Source: Kamptonema formosum PCC 10802 (lineage in GTDB: Bacteria; Cyanobacteriota; Cyanobacteriia; Cyanobacteriales; Oscillatoriaceae). Taken from it: DNA of 64,000 nt. A model generated the notes under the pieces. The model saw nothing but the letters and a program-made list of their open reading frames with translations. It had not been told where the DNA came from and made no database searches. Both the position numbers and the translations under genes were made by a program. The DNA is taken from NCBI RefSeq assembly GCF_000332335.1, contig NZ_KB235948.1, positions 3,704,820 to 3,768,819 on the forward strand, given 5' to 3'. Shown here piece after piece: positions 1-8,035 of the stretch (the first letter of the stretch is position 1; each line of letters opens with the position of its first letter).

Positions 1-103
1 GTAGTTGGGCTTTAGCCCAAAGGTTCGTAGTTGGGCTTTAGCCCAAAGGTTCGTAGTTGGGCTTTAGCCCCACAGTTTGTCGTTTGCAGTTGGGCTTTAG
101 CCC
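1..103. repeat. Tandem 26-bp repeat, GTAGTTGGGCTTTAGCCCA family
   Basis: Two exact and two degenerate head-to-tail copies of a 26-bp unit whose core GGGCTTTAGCCC is a palindrome. The same family recurs at 32078-32117, 53371-53492 and 53796-53847, in both orientations. The spacer 1-400 holds no credible gene; it also carries the dual palindrome at 205-262. Confidence 0.85.
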
Positions 104-204
104 ACCGGCGACCTTATATGCCCGCACCTTTTCCATTATTCCCATACTAACACAACTCCTGCCAATTGCAAGGGGTTTTGAGAAAATTTTTGAGAGAATT
201 TTGG

Positions 205-262
205 CTGGAGGAGGCGGAGCCTCCTGGGGGCGTTCCCAGGCGGATACTGGGAACGAGAAAGG
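205..262. repeat. Dual palindrome (GGAGGCGGAGCCTCC + GTTCCCAGGC..GGGAAC)
   Basis: Two adjacent inverted repeats, one around GAGGCGGAGCCTC and one around TTCCCAGGC/GCCTGGGAA. Related copies lie at 13080-13130 (degenerate), 20404-20455, 22128-22184, 28321-28373 and 57889-57920 (second half only). This is an interspersed repeat family with hairpin potential. Confidence 0.8.
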
Positions 263-400
263 TTACCTCTTTGCTCCCCTCCCCGTTCACGGGGAGGGGT
301 TGGGGGTGGGGTAAAACCCCCTATCAATTCGCCAACAGATTCTTTCAATCGCCTGGATCTATGTGCCACCGAGAGACAAGCCCGGATAAAACCCCGCTTT

Positions 401-2536
401 CTACTTACTCCCGTTATGAGCGCCCAAATTATCTGCAGCCGCCACCAGATATTGAGCCACCTGCATCAGCCCCGTAGAGGTTTCTTGCAAACCGGCACAC
501 ACTTGGGCCATCGAAACATCCGCCTCATTAAAAAACCTGGTTTGCGATTCAGTCGCCCTGTCCAAATATCCAATCATCTGGTGATTCCCCAGCTCCAGAG
601 CTTGGCTAAACTGACCGGCCAAATTCTGATAGGCGCTCTCCACCCCCTGCATCTGCTCCTCAACCGATTGCAAAACCTGATTCAATTCCCCAACCATACT
701 CCTGTAGGCGCTCTCCACCTGCTGCGCCTGCACGCCCACCGTGCGAGCCAGCTCTTGCAACTGCTGCAAACGCTCGCTAGAATTCAACCCCAGCCCGTTC
801 GCCATATCGCACACCTTTTCCGTCGTATCATGAATTTTTGTCATACTCCGGTCAACATCTGCTAACATCTGCTGGCGTTTTTCCGCCTCCTCCCGAAACG
901 CAGTCTGCAAAGCCGCCACAACCTGCGCCAGACCCCGCTGCTGCTCGCCCAAAGTTGACTCCAGCAAATTGTTTTGCTCGCTAAAAAATTCCACCAGCGA
1001 CGCTTGGTAGCTTTCCCGGAATTGCTGCAACTCTTGCTGCACCATCACGCGCGTATTTTGCAGCATCCCATCCACATTTCGCAAGCTCCCCACCAGATTT
1101 TCCCTGGCATCTTCCATCAGCTTAGAAGCCTCTTGACCGACAGCTTGAATTGTGCTAGACTGAGATTGAAATGCGGTGTGCGCCGCCTTGAGAATACTCA
1201 CCATTCGCTCCCCCACGCCTTGCAGCCGCTGCTGTTCCAACTCCGCTTGAGTGTGCAAACCCGCTTGCAAGTCCTCTCGAATCCCCCGGAACGTCGAGGC
1301 GGCTTCCTCCGCACTCTGTTTAAACGCCGCTCGCTGCTCCTTCATCCCCTCAATACTCTGGTCAACTCCCTGCTGGATCTCAGCCGCCATTTCCTGCAAA
1401 ACGCCCTTCGTATCCGTTTGGAACTCGCCCAGAATTTCCTGCAAACTGCCGGCGAAGTCCTGCAGGCGAACCACAGTATCCTGCTGGAAACTCTGAATCG
1501 TTAATATCGATTCCGCCAAACTCTGGGAAATGCCGCCCAGCTCATTTTTCAGCTCCCTGACCGCAACAGACGCTTCCTGAGTCAGCTGTGAGGTTGCGTC
1601 CAAACGCTCCACCACCGGCTCAATCACGCCGGTGCGCAATTCCCCAATCAAACTCCTTAACAGCTCTTGACCCTGATCCGCCTTAATTTGCCGCAGAGTG
1701 GCGAGTTCTTCGCGGATTTCCTCAAACACGGGAATCAGCGCCACCCCCACTTGGTGGCCCATTTTTTCTGGATTGAGCCGCTGCTGAGCTGTTACAATTT
1801 CCGTAAAACCGGCACGCATCGTCTGCGCCGCGCGAACCATCGCGCCGGCTGCATCGCGGTTGGCATCCGGGGTGATGCGCGAGAGCAGTCGCTCTGGGGT
1901 TTCCAGGAAAGCAATCTGATTGAGCTTATGGCGAAACTTGTCGCGGCGATCTCTCCGCCGGCGCTCGCCCCAAGCGAGAAGTAATATCAAAAAAATCGAG
2001 TTGCCCAGTCCTAGCAGAGAGGTGACAAATGCCAGCTTCATCCCTTCTAGGAGCTGCGTGCTAGAAGTCAGCAGCTGTTCCGGTTCCGTAATACCAGAAA
2101 CCCCGATTTTTTGCAACCCCAGAAAGATGCCGGCGAACGTTCCCAGAACCCCCAGCGCCGTCAGCAAATTCGGCGCAAAACTCACTGGCGATCGCGGCAC
2201 CGGCGCTGCTAAAATAGAAGGGTACTGCAGCAGCACGAAACTGCCACTGTCTATCCTGGGCAGAAAGTCATCCTCCGTACACTGACCGGCAAAGTGTCTG
2301 GCAATCCATTTCAGGCTCTGAGCGTCTGGCTTTGGCGGCGGTGTGGAGCCGTTATGTTCTGCCGGTTTGCTGTCACTGTTGAGGTACTTCGCCAAATAGT
2401 CCATAGGTTTGGCAAGCTCGCTGAGTGAGCGCCGGTAAGCGCGGATAGCCATTAATTCCAGGAACACCGATGCGAGGGCTCCCCCTGCAATGGCCACCAC
2501 AAACAGCAAGTCTACCAGTTTGATTATATCTATCAT
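401..2536 (-). CDS. MotA/TolQ/ExbB-like membrane protein with long coiled-coil tail (ZorA-like architecture)
   Basis: A 711-residue protein. The N-terminus has three likely membrane segments, at about residues 8-30, 122-142 and 166-190. The second contains a glycine-rich stretch (ALGVLGTFAGIFLGL) typical of MotA/TolQ/ExbB ion-channel subunits. From about residue 260 to 690 the chain is almost entirely heptad-like and rich in Gln, Glu and Leu, suggesting a long coiled coil. Length and layout resemble ZorA of the Zorya anti-phage system, but chemoreceptor-like tails on ExbB-type proteins are also known in cyanobacteria, so the role is open. A strong purine-rich ribosome binding site directly precedes the ATG. 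No ZorB/MotB/TolR-type partner is visible on either side; one could lie beyond the window edge. Membrane location is well supported; any defence function is inference. Confidence 0.8.
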   Translation of the reverse strand: MIDIIKLVDLLFVVAIAGGALASVFLELMAIRAYRRSLSELAKPMDYLAKYLNSDSKPAEHNGSTPPPKPDAQSLKWIARHFAGQCTEDDFLPRIDSGSFVLLQYPSILAAPVPRSPVSFAPNLLTALGVLGTFAGIFLGLQKIGVSGITEPEQLLTSSTQLLEGMKLAFVTSLLGLGNSIFLILLLAWGERRRRDRRDKFRHKLNQIAFLETPERLLSRITPDANRDAAGAMVRAAQTMRAGFTEIVTAQQRLNPEKMGHQVGVALIPVFEEIREELATLRQIKADQGQELLRSLIGELRTGVIEPVVERLDATSQLTQEASVAVRELKNELGGISQSLAESILTIQSFQQDTVVRLQDFAGSLQEILGEFQTDTKGVLQEMAAEIQQGVDQSIEGMKEQRAAFKQSAEEAASTFRGIREDLQAGLHTQAELEQQRLQGVGERMVSILKAAHTAFQSQSSTIQAVGQEASKLMEDARENLVGSLRNVDGMLQNTRVMVQQELQQFRESYQASLVEFFSEQNNLLESTLGEQQRGLAQVVAALQTAFREEAEKRQQMLADVDRSMTKIHDTTEKVCDMANGLGLNSSERLQQLQELARTVGVQAQQVESAYRSMVGELNQVLQSVEEQMQGVESAYQNLAGQFSQALELGNHQMIGYLDRATESQTRFFNEADVSMAQVCAGLQETSTGLMQVAQYLVAAADNLGAHNGSK

Positions 2537-2943
2537 CCTCCCCTCCTCCCTGTAGTTTTGTTATGGCTGGCATCTCGCACCACCCCCCTCCCCGGCGTGG
2601 GGAGTCGGTGTCAGCCAGCAATATCATGTCTTTAGGTGACTTCAGCTTAAAAAAGGCTCTCACCTCCATCCCCTCTCTCCCAATAATAGCGGGGAGAAAA
2701 AATCTTGTAGAGGCGCGACATGTCGCGTCTCTACCACCCCCCTCTCCCACAAGAGGAGAGGGGCTTGGGGGGTGAGGGGATATTTGTGCGGTAGTTCAAG
2801 GACATGACACAGCACCCATGCAGCCAACTATACCCCACAAGTGGACTCTCGCGCAGTAAAGACGCGACATATCGCGGCTCTAAAAAACGCAACCCCACCC
2901 CCTGTCTCCTTTCCCGCGCTCCCTTGGAGGGGGAATGGGAGCG
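2537..2943. other. Gene-free spacer with palindromic repeats
   Basis: No credible gene. It holds a near-perfect 28-bp palindrome at 2707-2734 centred on CGCGACATGTCGCG, a related degenerate copy at about 2857-2881, and C-rich stretches of the CCCTCTCC type. A relative of the palindrome lies at 18471-18494. Confidence 0.7.
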
Positions 2944-4002
2944 CTAGCGAGGTTCCTCCAGCCAGTCCATTTCCCGCGCCCTTTCTGGGAGTTGCGCTTG
3001 ACGCTGACCGGCAGCTCGCGCCGCAGCGCAAAACAAACCAATCGGAGTATTTAATAAATCAACCCAACCGGCTTTCCCGAAAATCGCCTTAACACTCGCC
3101 ACCGGCAATTCTTTGAGCAGCCACCGGCTGAGCCGGTAAGCGTATTCTCCGGCTGTTGGCTCCCGCATCAAATCAACTCCGTGCAGTTCGTGCAGGTAGC
3201 GGTTCGACTCGCCATAGCGCCGCCACTGACTTTTCAGCTGGCGCAGGGTTGAGCGGTGCCGGTGCTGGACTGCGGCTGCCGGTGCGAACTCGATCTGCCA
3301 GTCAGTCTGCCGGAGAATTCGCCAGCAAATATCGGCGTCGCCGCCGGTAGTCAGGTAAGGGCGAAATAAGCCCACTTTTTCCAAAGCGAGCCTGCGAATT
3401 GCCAGATTTGCTGTTTGACCGTAGGGGCAAAATGGGTGGGCTAGCGTGTGTTTTTGCGATAGCGTATCCTGCCGGTCTGCAAATTGTTCTAGCAGCGTTT
3501 TTCCAGGCAAAGCGACAATTTCACCCGCAACTGCCCCCACAGAGGAATTGACAAATGGCTGCACTAGCGCTTCCAGCCAGTTGGGCGCGGGGCGGCAGTC
3601 AGCGTCGGTGAAGGCGAGAATCTCGCCGGTGGCGGCGCGGATGCCGGTGTTGCGGGCGGCGTAGGAGGACTGCACCCAATTTTCGCTGAGATGGCGAATG
3701 GGTGGCTGCACCTTTTGCTCCTCTATCTGAGGAGAGAGGGGAGTTTGGGGGGAGGGGGATAAGATAGGGGTATCTGGAGCGGCAGCTTGGAGCAGGGTGC
3801 CGGTGCGATCGCGGCTGTTGTTGTCCACTATCAAATATTCAACCAAATGAGGCGGATAAGTTTGAGAGCGCAGACAGTTGAGCAAATCTGGCAAATCCGC
3901 TTCACCATTGTAAACCGGCACGATCGCCGAAACTCTAGGGAAAAACTTAGGGGCAGTGGGACTTTCTCCTGAACTGGCTGTCATATTACCTGAAAATCGC
4001 AA
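2944..4002 (-). CDS. Glycosyltransferase family 2 protein
   Basis: A 352-residue GT-A fold glycosyltransferase. The N-terminal motif VSAIVPVYNGEADL and the following YLIVDNNSRDRT form the nucleotide-sugar binding start of GT2 enzymes. The motif AFTDADCRPAPNW provides the metal-binding DxD-like residues. It probably transfers a sugar to a lipid or polysaccharide acceptor; the substrate cannot be read from sequence. Between these motifs, around residues 75-95, lies a Pro/Ser/Gln-rich segment that looks like a spacer-type repeat inserted in frame. ATG at 4002 is used here; the ATG six codons later (4002-18) is an equally reasonable start. It is divergent from the membrane protein gene beginning at 4021. 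Confidence 0.87.
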   Translation of the reverse strand: MRFSGNMTASSGESPTAPKFFPRVSAIVPVYNGEADLPDLLNCLRSQTYPPHLVEYLIVDNNSRDRTGTLLQAAAPDTPILSPSPQTPLSPQIEEQKVQPPIRHLSENWVQSSYAARNTGIRAATGEILAFTDADCRPAPNWLEALVQPFVNSSVGAVAGEIVALPGKTLLEQFADRQDTLSQKHTLAHPFCPYGQTANLAIRRLALEKVGLFRPYLTTGGDADICWRILRQTDWQIEFAPAAAVQHRHRSTLRQLKSQWRRYGESNRYLHELHGVDLMREPTAGEYAYRLSRWLLKELPVASVKAIFGKAGWVDLLNTPIGLFCAAARAAGQRQAQLPERAREMDWLEEPR

Positions 4003-4020
4003 TCTTGTGCTTGTAAGTCC

Positions 4021-4803
4021 ATGAACGACGGGGAGATTAATTTTCTAACGTTGCAGTTTTCTGAATATCTGGAAAATACGTTTGCAGAGGAGTTCTTTGA
4101 AAACTCATTAATAACTGTCCGTGCCGGGGCTCTTTTGAGCCTGTTTCTCTATGCCGTTTTTGGATTTTTAGATAGCTGCCTATTTCCCGATTCAAGGGTC
4201 GGGCTCTGGGCGATTCGCTACGCCATTGTTTGCCCTTTCATTTTAGCAGTTTATTGCTTCAGCTTCCACCCCCATTTTAAGCGGTTTCTACAGGCCGCCA
4301 TCAGTGTGTCAATTCTCGGAGCGGGGCTGGGCATCGTCGCCATGACAGTGATTCTGCCATCTCCGAGAAGTTATGACTACTATTCAGGCTTAATTCTGAT
4401 AGTGATGTTATCTTATGCGTTTACCCCTCTGAGATTTTTGCACTCGGCGCTCACCGCTTGGGGGCTGATACTTGCTTATGACATCGCCGCTATCTGGCTC
4501 AGCCACACGCCCCTGCCGGTTTTGGCGGAAAACAACTTTTTACTGATTTCTTCAAGCTTGATTGGCATGTTTGCAGCCTACAACATTGAACTTTACATCC
4601 GCCGGGATTTTTTACAAACTTACCGGTTAAAAGCTGAGCGGGAAAAGAGCGAGCAATTGCAGCAGCAGGTCCGGCAACTCACCATCGAGATTGACCAAGG
4701 GAAGCGGGCGCGCCAAGTGGCTGAAATTACCGAAACAGATTACTTCCAGGAGTTGCAGGAGAAGTCAAGATTAATCAGGAGTCGGGCGAAACAGCAGCAG
4801 TAG
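4021..4803 (+). CDS. Multi-pass membrane protein with C-terminal coiled coil, sensor-like
   Basis: A 260-residue protein with about six hydrophobic segments between residues 35 and 195, followed by a charged coiled-coil tail rich in Glu, Gln and Lys (about residues 200-260). The design resembles the membrane sensory half of cyanobacterial adenylate cyclases or histidine kinases, but the chain ends without a catalytic domain. I cannot name a function. It starts 18 bp from the divergent glycosyltransferase gene, so the two share a very short promoter region. The stop codon runs straight into the repeat at 4802-4945. Confidence 0.75.
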   Translation: MNDGEINFLTLQFSEYLENTFAEEFFENSLITVRAGALLSLFLYAVFGFLDSCLFPDSRVGLWAIRYAIVCPFILAVYCFSFHPHFKRFLQAAISVSILGAGLGIVAMTVILPSPRSYDYYSGLILIVMLSYAFTPLRFLHSALTAWGLILAYDIAAIWLSHTPLPVLAENNFLLISSSLIGMFAAYNIELYIRRDFLQTYRLKAEREKSEQLQQQVRQLTIEIDQGKRARQVAEITETDYFQELQEKSRLIRSRAKQQQ

Positions 4804-4945
4804 GGTGGGTTCCCTCAAGGGAGAATTCAACTTTTTTGAAGGACTGGGGGAACGCACCCTACCTTTAGTATCAGTAGGGTGCGTTCCCTTAAGGTAGCAT
4901 TCTATTTCTCAGAAGGACTAGAGGGCGGGGAACGCACCCTGCCTT
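4802..4945. repeat. Two tandem ~75-bp repeats with GTAGGGTG..CACCCTAC hairpins
   Basis: Two head-to-tail copies of a unit that starts TAGGGTGSGTTCCCT and ends GGGAACGCACCCTRCC, so each copy can fold into a hairpin. It lies between two convergent genes and could act as a terminator. A shorter relative is at 28083-28113. Confidence 0.75.
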
Positions 4946-4952
4946 TTCTATA

Positions 4953-5927
4953 TTATTTCCTGCGAATCCAAAAAGAACCTGGAACGCGATTTTCTTGCTT
5001 AGCAAAAATTGGGCACTTAGCGGCTAACTCTTCTTTATAGTGGTGTGCGAGGTAGTTAAGCGCGAGCAAGACTTCAAATTCTGAATTGAAAGCGAGAAAA
5101 GCCTGCAACAGATATTGCTCAGTCCAAAAGCGCCTTTTGTTTACTATCCATTCACGAATATATTCAAAGGGCAAAAAAATATCATGAATGTGTACTATTA
5201 CGCCGCTATTAAGAGTAGGCAATATTCTCAAGTATTCGTATAAAACATCTCCCCCTGTTCTTAAAACATGAGAAGAATCAATGAAAAGAATGTCATTTTT
5301 ATGAAGAATATCAAAGGTGCTAAGTGGCAGAGTCTCGACTTTTTCTCTAATAACCTTGCCAGCGCCAAGTTCCTCAAGCCAAGGATTCTCAAAAGGCTCA
5401 ATGCATATGTGTTCGCAAGCTTTTCCTTCAGACCGATTTTTGTCAAGGGCATGCTTCGCTATTCTAGTTGAGAATCCCGAAACTATTTCTAGAACCCTAC
5501 CGGGCTTAAAATATCTAATGACGTTGTAAAGCGTCTCTGCATCTCCAGACTCAAAGGACAGATTTTCATAATAAAAGTCCAAGCTGCTATTTTGCTTTTT
5601 TATGGGAAATAGCTCTAGCTCTGAGTTGTATTCAAATTGCTTCAATAAATTGAGTTCCCCTTCAATTTTTAAATCTATTCCATAAAGAGGGTCTTCTTCT
5701 ATCCATATTCTTTCGGGCAGTTCTGAGACTTTAAAAATGGGTTGATAGTAGTGATATCTCACTGGAGAAACCCCAAAAAAATCCCATATTTTATAGGTAA
5801 TTGGCAGTTCTTGAGATCCATATCTGGCTTGTATTTTACTCACCAGAGCAACTAGAGGAGTTACGGCTATACCCAGGATATCTAACCCTAAACACAGCCA
5901 GGATCGGAGAAAACTTTTCACATTCAT
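4953..5927 (-). CDS. Class I SAM-dependent methyltransferase (Methyltransf_24-like)
   Basis: A 324-residue protein. Near the middle, RVLEIVSGFSTRIA matches motif I of class I methyltransferases (usual form E-I/V-G-x-G-x-S-T), with Val in place of the first Gly. DILFIDSSHVLRTGGDV fits the family's conserved acidic and His motif, and VHIHDIFLP follows. The first 35 residues include a hydrophobic stretch, perhaps an anchor. The gene is clearly more AT-rich than its neighbours and uses more A/T-ending codons, suggesting recent acquisition, and a MITE-like element lies just upstream. It may methylate a sugar or a small molecule; the substrate is unknown. Confidence 0.75.
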   Translation of the reverse strand: MNVKSFLRSWLCLGLDILGIAVTPLVALVSKIQARYGSQELPITYKIWDFFGVSPVRYHYYQPIFKVSELPERIWIEEDPLYGIDLKIEGELNLLKQFEYNSELELFPIKKQNSSLDFYYENLSFESGDAETLYNVIRYFKPGRVLEIVSGFSTRIAKHALDKNRSEGKACEHICIEPFENPWLEELGAGKVIREKVETLPLSTFDILHKNDILFIDSSHVLRTGGDVLYEYLRILPTLNSGVIVHIHDIFLPFEYIREWIVNKRRFWTEQYLLQAFLAFNSEFEVLLALNYLAHHYKEELAAKCPIFAKQENRVPGSFWIRRK

Positions 5928-6060
5928 CGGCGTTACCTCGAATCTACTAATAGCCCCTACTTACTAAGTCTTATTTTACCCCATCAGTCAGAAAAGTGCA
6001 AACCTAAAAATATCCCTAGAAGAATTCCGAAGCCAGAATCGAGGGGAATCAAGAATTCTT

Positions 6061-6210
6061 AGAGGTCATTTATAAAGAAAATCTATATCTCCCCGCCCCC
6101 TTAAAAATGGTTGGCTCTGAAAGTTCCCCCCTTTTGTAGGAGGGGTAGGGGGGATCGTTTCCCTACTGAGCGAGCGCGGGCCTTTAATATTTACTTTATA
6201 AATAACCTCT
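6061..6210. mobile_element. MITE-like element with 20-bp terminal inverted repeats
   Basis: The left end AGAGGTCATTTATAAAGAAA and the reverse complement of the right end (AGAGGTTATTTATAAAGTAA) match at 18 of 20 positions and bound a 150-bp non-coding element. The interior is short and G-rich. No transposase gene and no clear target-site duplication are visible. It occupies most of the gene-free spacer 5928-6315. Confidence 0.6.
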
Positions 6211-6315
6211 CAAGTCTCCATTCCTCCATTTTTCCTGACTTTTGGATGCTGGCTTCGGTATTGTAGCAGCTTCTGGGATGATTTAGGACGTGTAAGTCCT
6301 GAAATGTAATAAAAA

Positions 6316-7422
6316 TTAACGAATCGCCAGAGCGAGGAGAGCGAGCACCGCGTTAATCGCGTAAAAAACCCCAACAACTTTCACTTCAGGCCAGCCAGAA
6401 AGCTCTAAATGGTGGTGAATCGGTGCCATTTTGAACAGGCGCTTGCCGACCCCATCGGGACCTTTGGTCGCTTTGTAGTAGGTGACTTGGGCAATCACTG
6501 AAATGGATTCCATGAAAAACATTCCGCTGAGGAGAAATAGCGGCCAGAGGCTGTTGGTCAGGATGGCCACAGAGGCGAAGGCTCCGCCGAGGGCTAGGGA
6601 GCCTGTGTCGCCCATGAAGACGCGGGCGGGGTTGCGGTTGTGGGCCACAAAGCCGAGGCAGCTGCCGGCCATGCCAGCGCAGAAAATCCCCAAACCGGGG
6701 GATGCGGGAGCCACCACAGCAGCTAGACCGAGAAAAGCAATGGCCCCCATTCCTCCCATCAGCCCATCCACACCGTCGGTGAGGTTGGTGGCATTGCTCT
6801 CCGCCACCAGGGCAAACACCGCCAGCGGCCAGAACAGCAGCCCCAGAGGCAGCGCTAAACCGAGGGGCAAGTCGAGGGCGGTGACGGCTGCCGGTGCGCT
6901 CACTGACGCCCACAGGCAAAACACAGTCCCAAAGCCGATTTGCAGCGCCAGTTTGGTTTTGGGGGAGATGCCTTTATTCGACTTGCGGCGCAGGATTTGC
7001 CAGTCGTCGAGCCAGCCGATGAAGCCATAAGCCAGAGTCAGGGCACAGACAGCACAGACAAATGTCACATCTGGCGTCTGGGCCAAGACAGACCACAGCA
7101 CCCCCACCAGCGCCCCCACCGGCACAAAAAACACCCCGCCCATCGTCGGAGTGCCGGCTTTCTTCAAATGCGCCTGAGGGCCATCTTCGCGAATCACTTG
7201 CCCGGTTTTCAGCCACTGGAGCAGGGGGACCGCACGGGAGCCCAGGGCAGCTGCAGCCAAGGCGCACGCCAGCAGCGGCAGGGTGAGCGACAGCCCCATA
7301 TTGGCCAGCCGGCCAGAGATTAAATCCAGAATCAGCGCTGCCGCACTCACCCCTGCAGCTAGCAGGCAGAACAGACGAGTGCCTGAGAGTTTTAACCAGC
7401 CAGAAGATAATTTAGCGTCCAC
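6316..7422 (-). CDS. mraY: Phospho-N-acetylmuramoyl-pentapeptide-transferase MraY
   Basis: MraY moves phospho-MurNAc-pentapeptide from UDP onto undecaprenyl phosphate, making lipid I, the first membrane step of peptidoglycan synthesis. The translation shows the family signatures in order: a KKAGTPTMGG stretch, the paired aspartates in GWLDDWQ, NLTDGVDGL, the MGDTGSLALGG motif, and the HHHLE segment near the C-terminus. About ten hydrophobic segments are present. I prefer the GTG at 7422, which yields an N-terminus reading (M)DAKLSS, similar to other cyanobacterial MraY proteins from memory, and 368 residues, the usual length. An upstream ATG at 7488 would add 22 residues of atypical sequence. 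Confidence 0.95.
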   Translation of the reverse strand: MDAKLSSGWLKLSGTRLFCLLAAGVSAAALILDLISGRLANMGLSLTLPLLACALAAAALGSRAVPLLQWLKTGQVIREDGPQAHLKKAGTPTMGGVFFVPVGALVGVLWSVLAQTPDVTFVCAVCALTLAYGFIGWLDDWQILRRKSNKGISPKTKLALQIGFGTVFCLWASVSAPAAVTALDLPLGLALPLGLLFWPLAVFALVAESNATNLTDGVDGLMGGMGAIAFLGLAAVVAPASPGLGIFCAGMAGSCLGFVAHNRNPARVFMGDTGSLALGGAFASVAILTNSLWPLFLLSGMFFMESISVIAQVTYYKATKGPDGVGKRLFKMAPIHHHLELSGWPEVKVVGVFYAINAVLALLALAIR

Positions 7423-7642
7423 AGTTCCACATTCACTCAACACAACCCTATTCCAAAGACAGAAATTTCGTCTCCGGTTACTGCTCATTGCTGGGGACGG
7501 CGGACGGGAGACGGGGGTGGGAGGGGAGGGGAAAGTGGCGCTCTCCCACTCACAGCCAGACGCTAAGCGTGCGGGTCAATCGCGTCTGTGCCAGACTCTG
7601 CCACTGTCCCACTCACGACGCCCTTGGCAGCGCCCCAAGCTG

Positions 7643-7885
7643 CTACTCATCATCGACCATCAGGTCGTCATCGTCACCATCGTCCTCGAGGTCGTAGCTG
7701 TTCTCATCGACAATCAGCGCATCAATCTCTTCTTCATCATCGAGAAAGCCGTCGGGATCGTGGGCGTCTCGGGCGATCAGGCGACCGTTGGCATCCAGCC
7801 AGTCTAGAAAGGAAGTCTCCTGCTTGAGTGGAATTACCTCAGCTGGCTGATTGCGAGGTTCCTCACGCAAAGAAGGGTTATACAT
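7643..7885 (-). CDS. DUF3134 family protein (cyanobacterial)
   Basis: An 80-residue acidic protein starting MYNPSLREEPRNQ, which I recognise as the conserved beginning of the cyanobacterial DUF3134 family. The C-terminal third is a run of Asp and Glu. No function is established. I chose the ATG at 7885; a GTG five codons upstream is also open. The gene lies upstream of mraY on the same strand but is separated by about 220 bp. Confidence 0.8.
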   Translation of the reverse strand: MYNPSLREEPRNQPAEVIPLKQETSFLDWLDANGRLIARDAHDPDGFLDDEEEIDALIVDENSYDLEDDGDDDDLMVDDE

Positions 7886-8035
7886 AGTGGCAAGTCCCAC
7901 AACTAAAGGCGCTCGGACATTTTAGCTCACCGCTCCGGCAGCGAGCCATTAGTATCTTACACGAGCCGGTTGAGAATATGATTACGATCAGCTGTCAAGC
8001 TGTCGAGAAGAGAGTTTACCGGGAGCGACCTGAGG

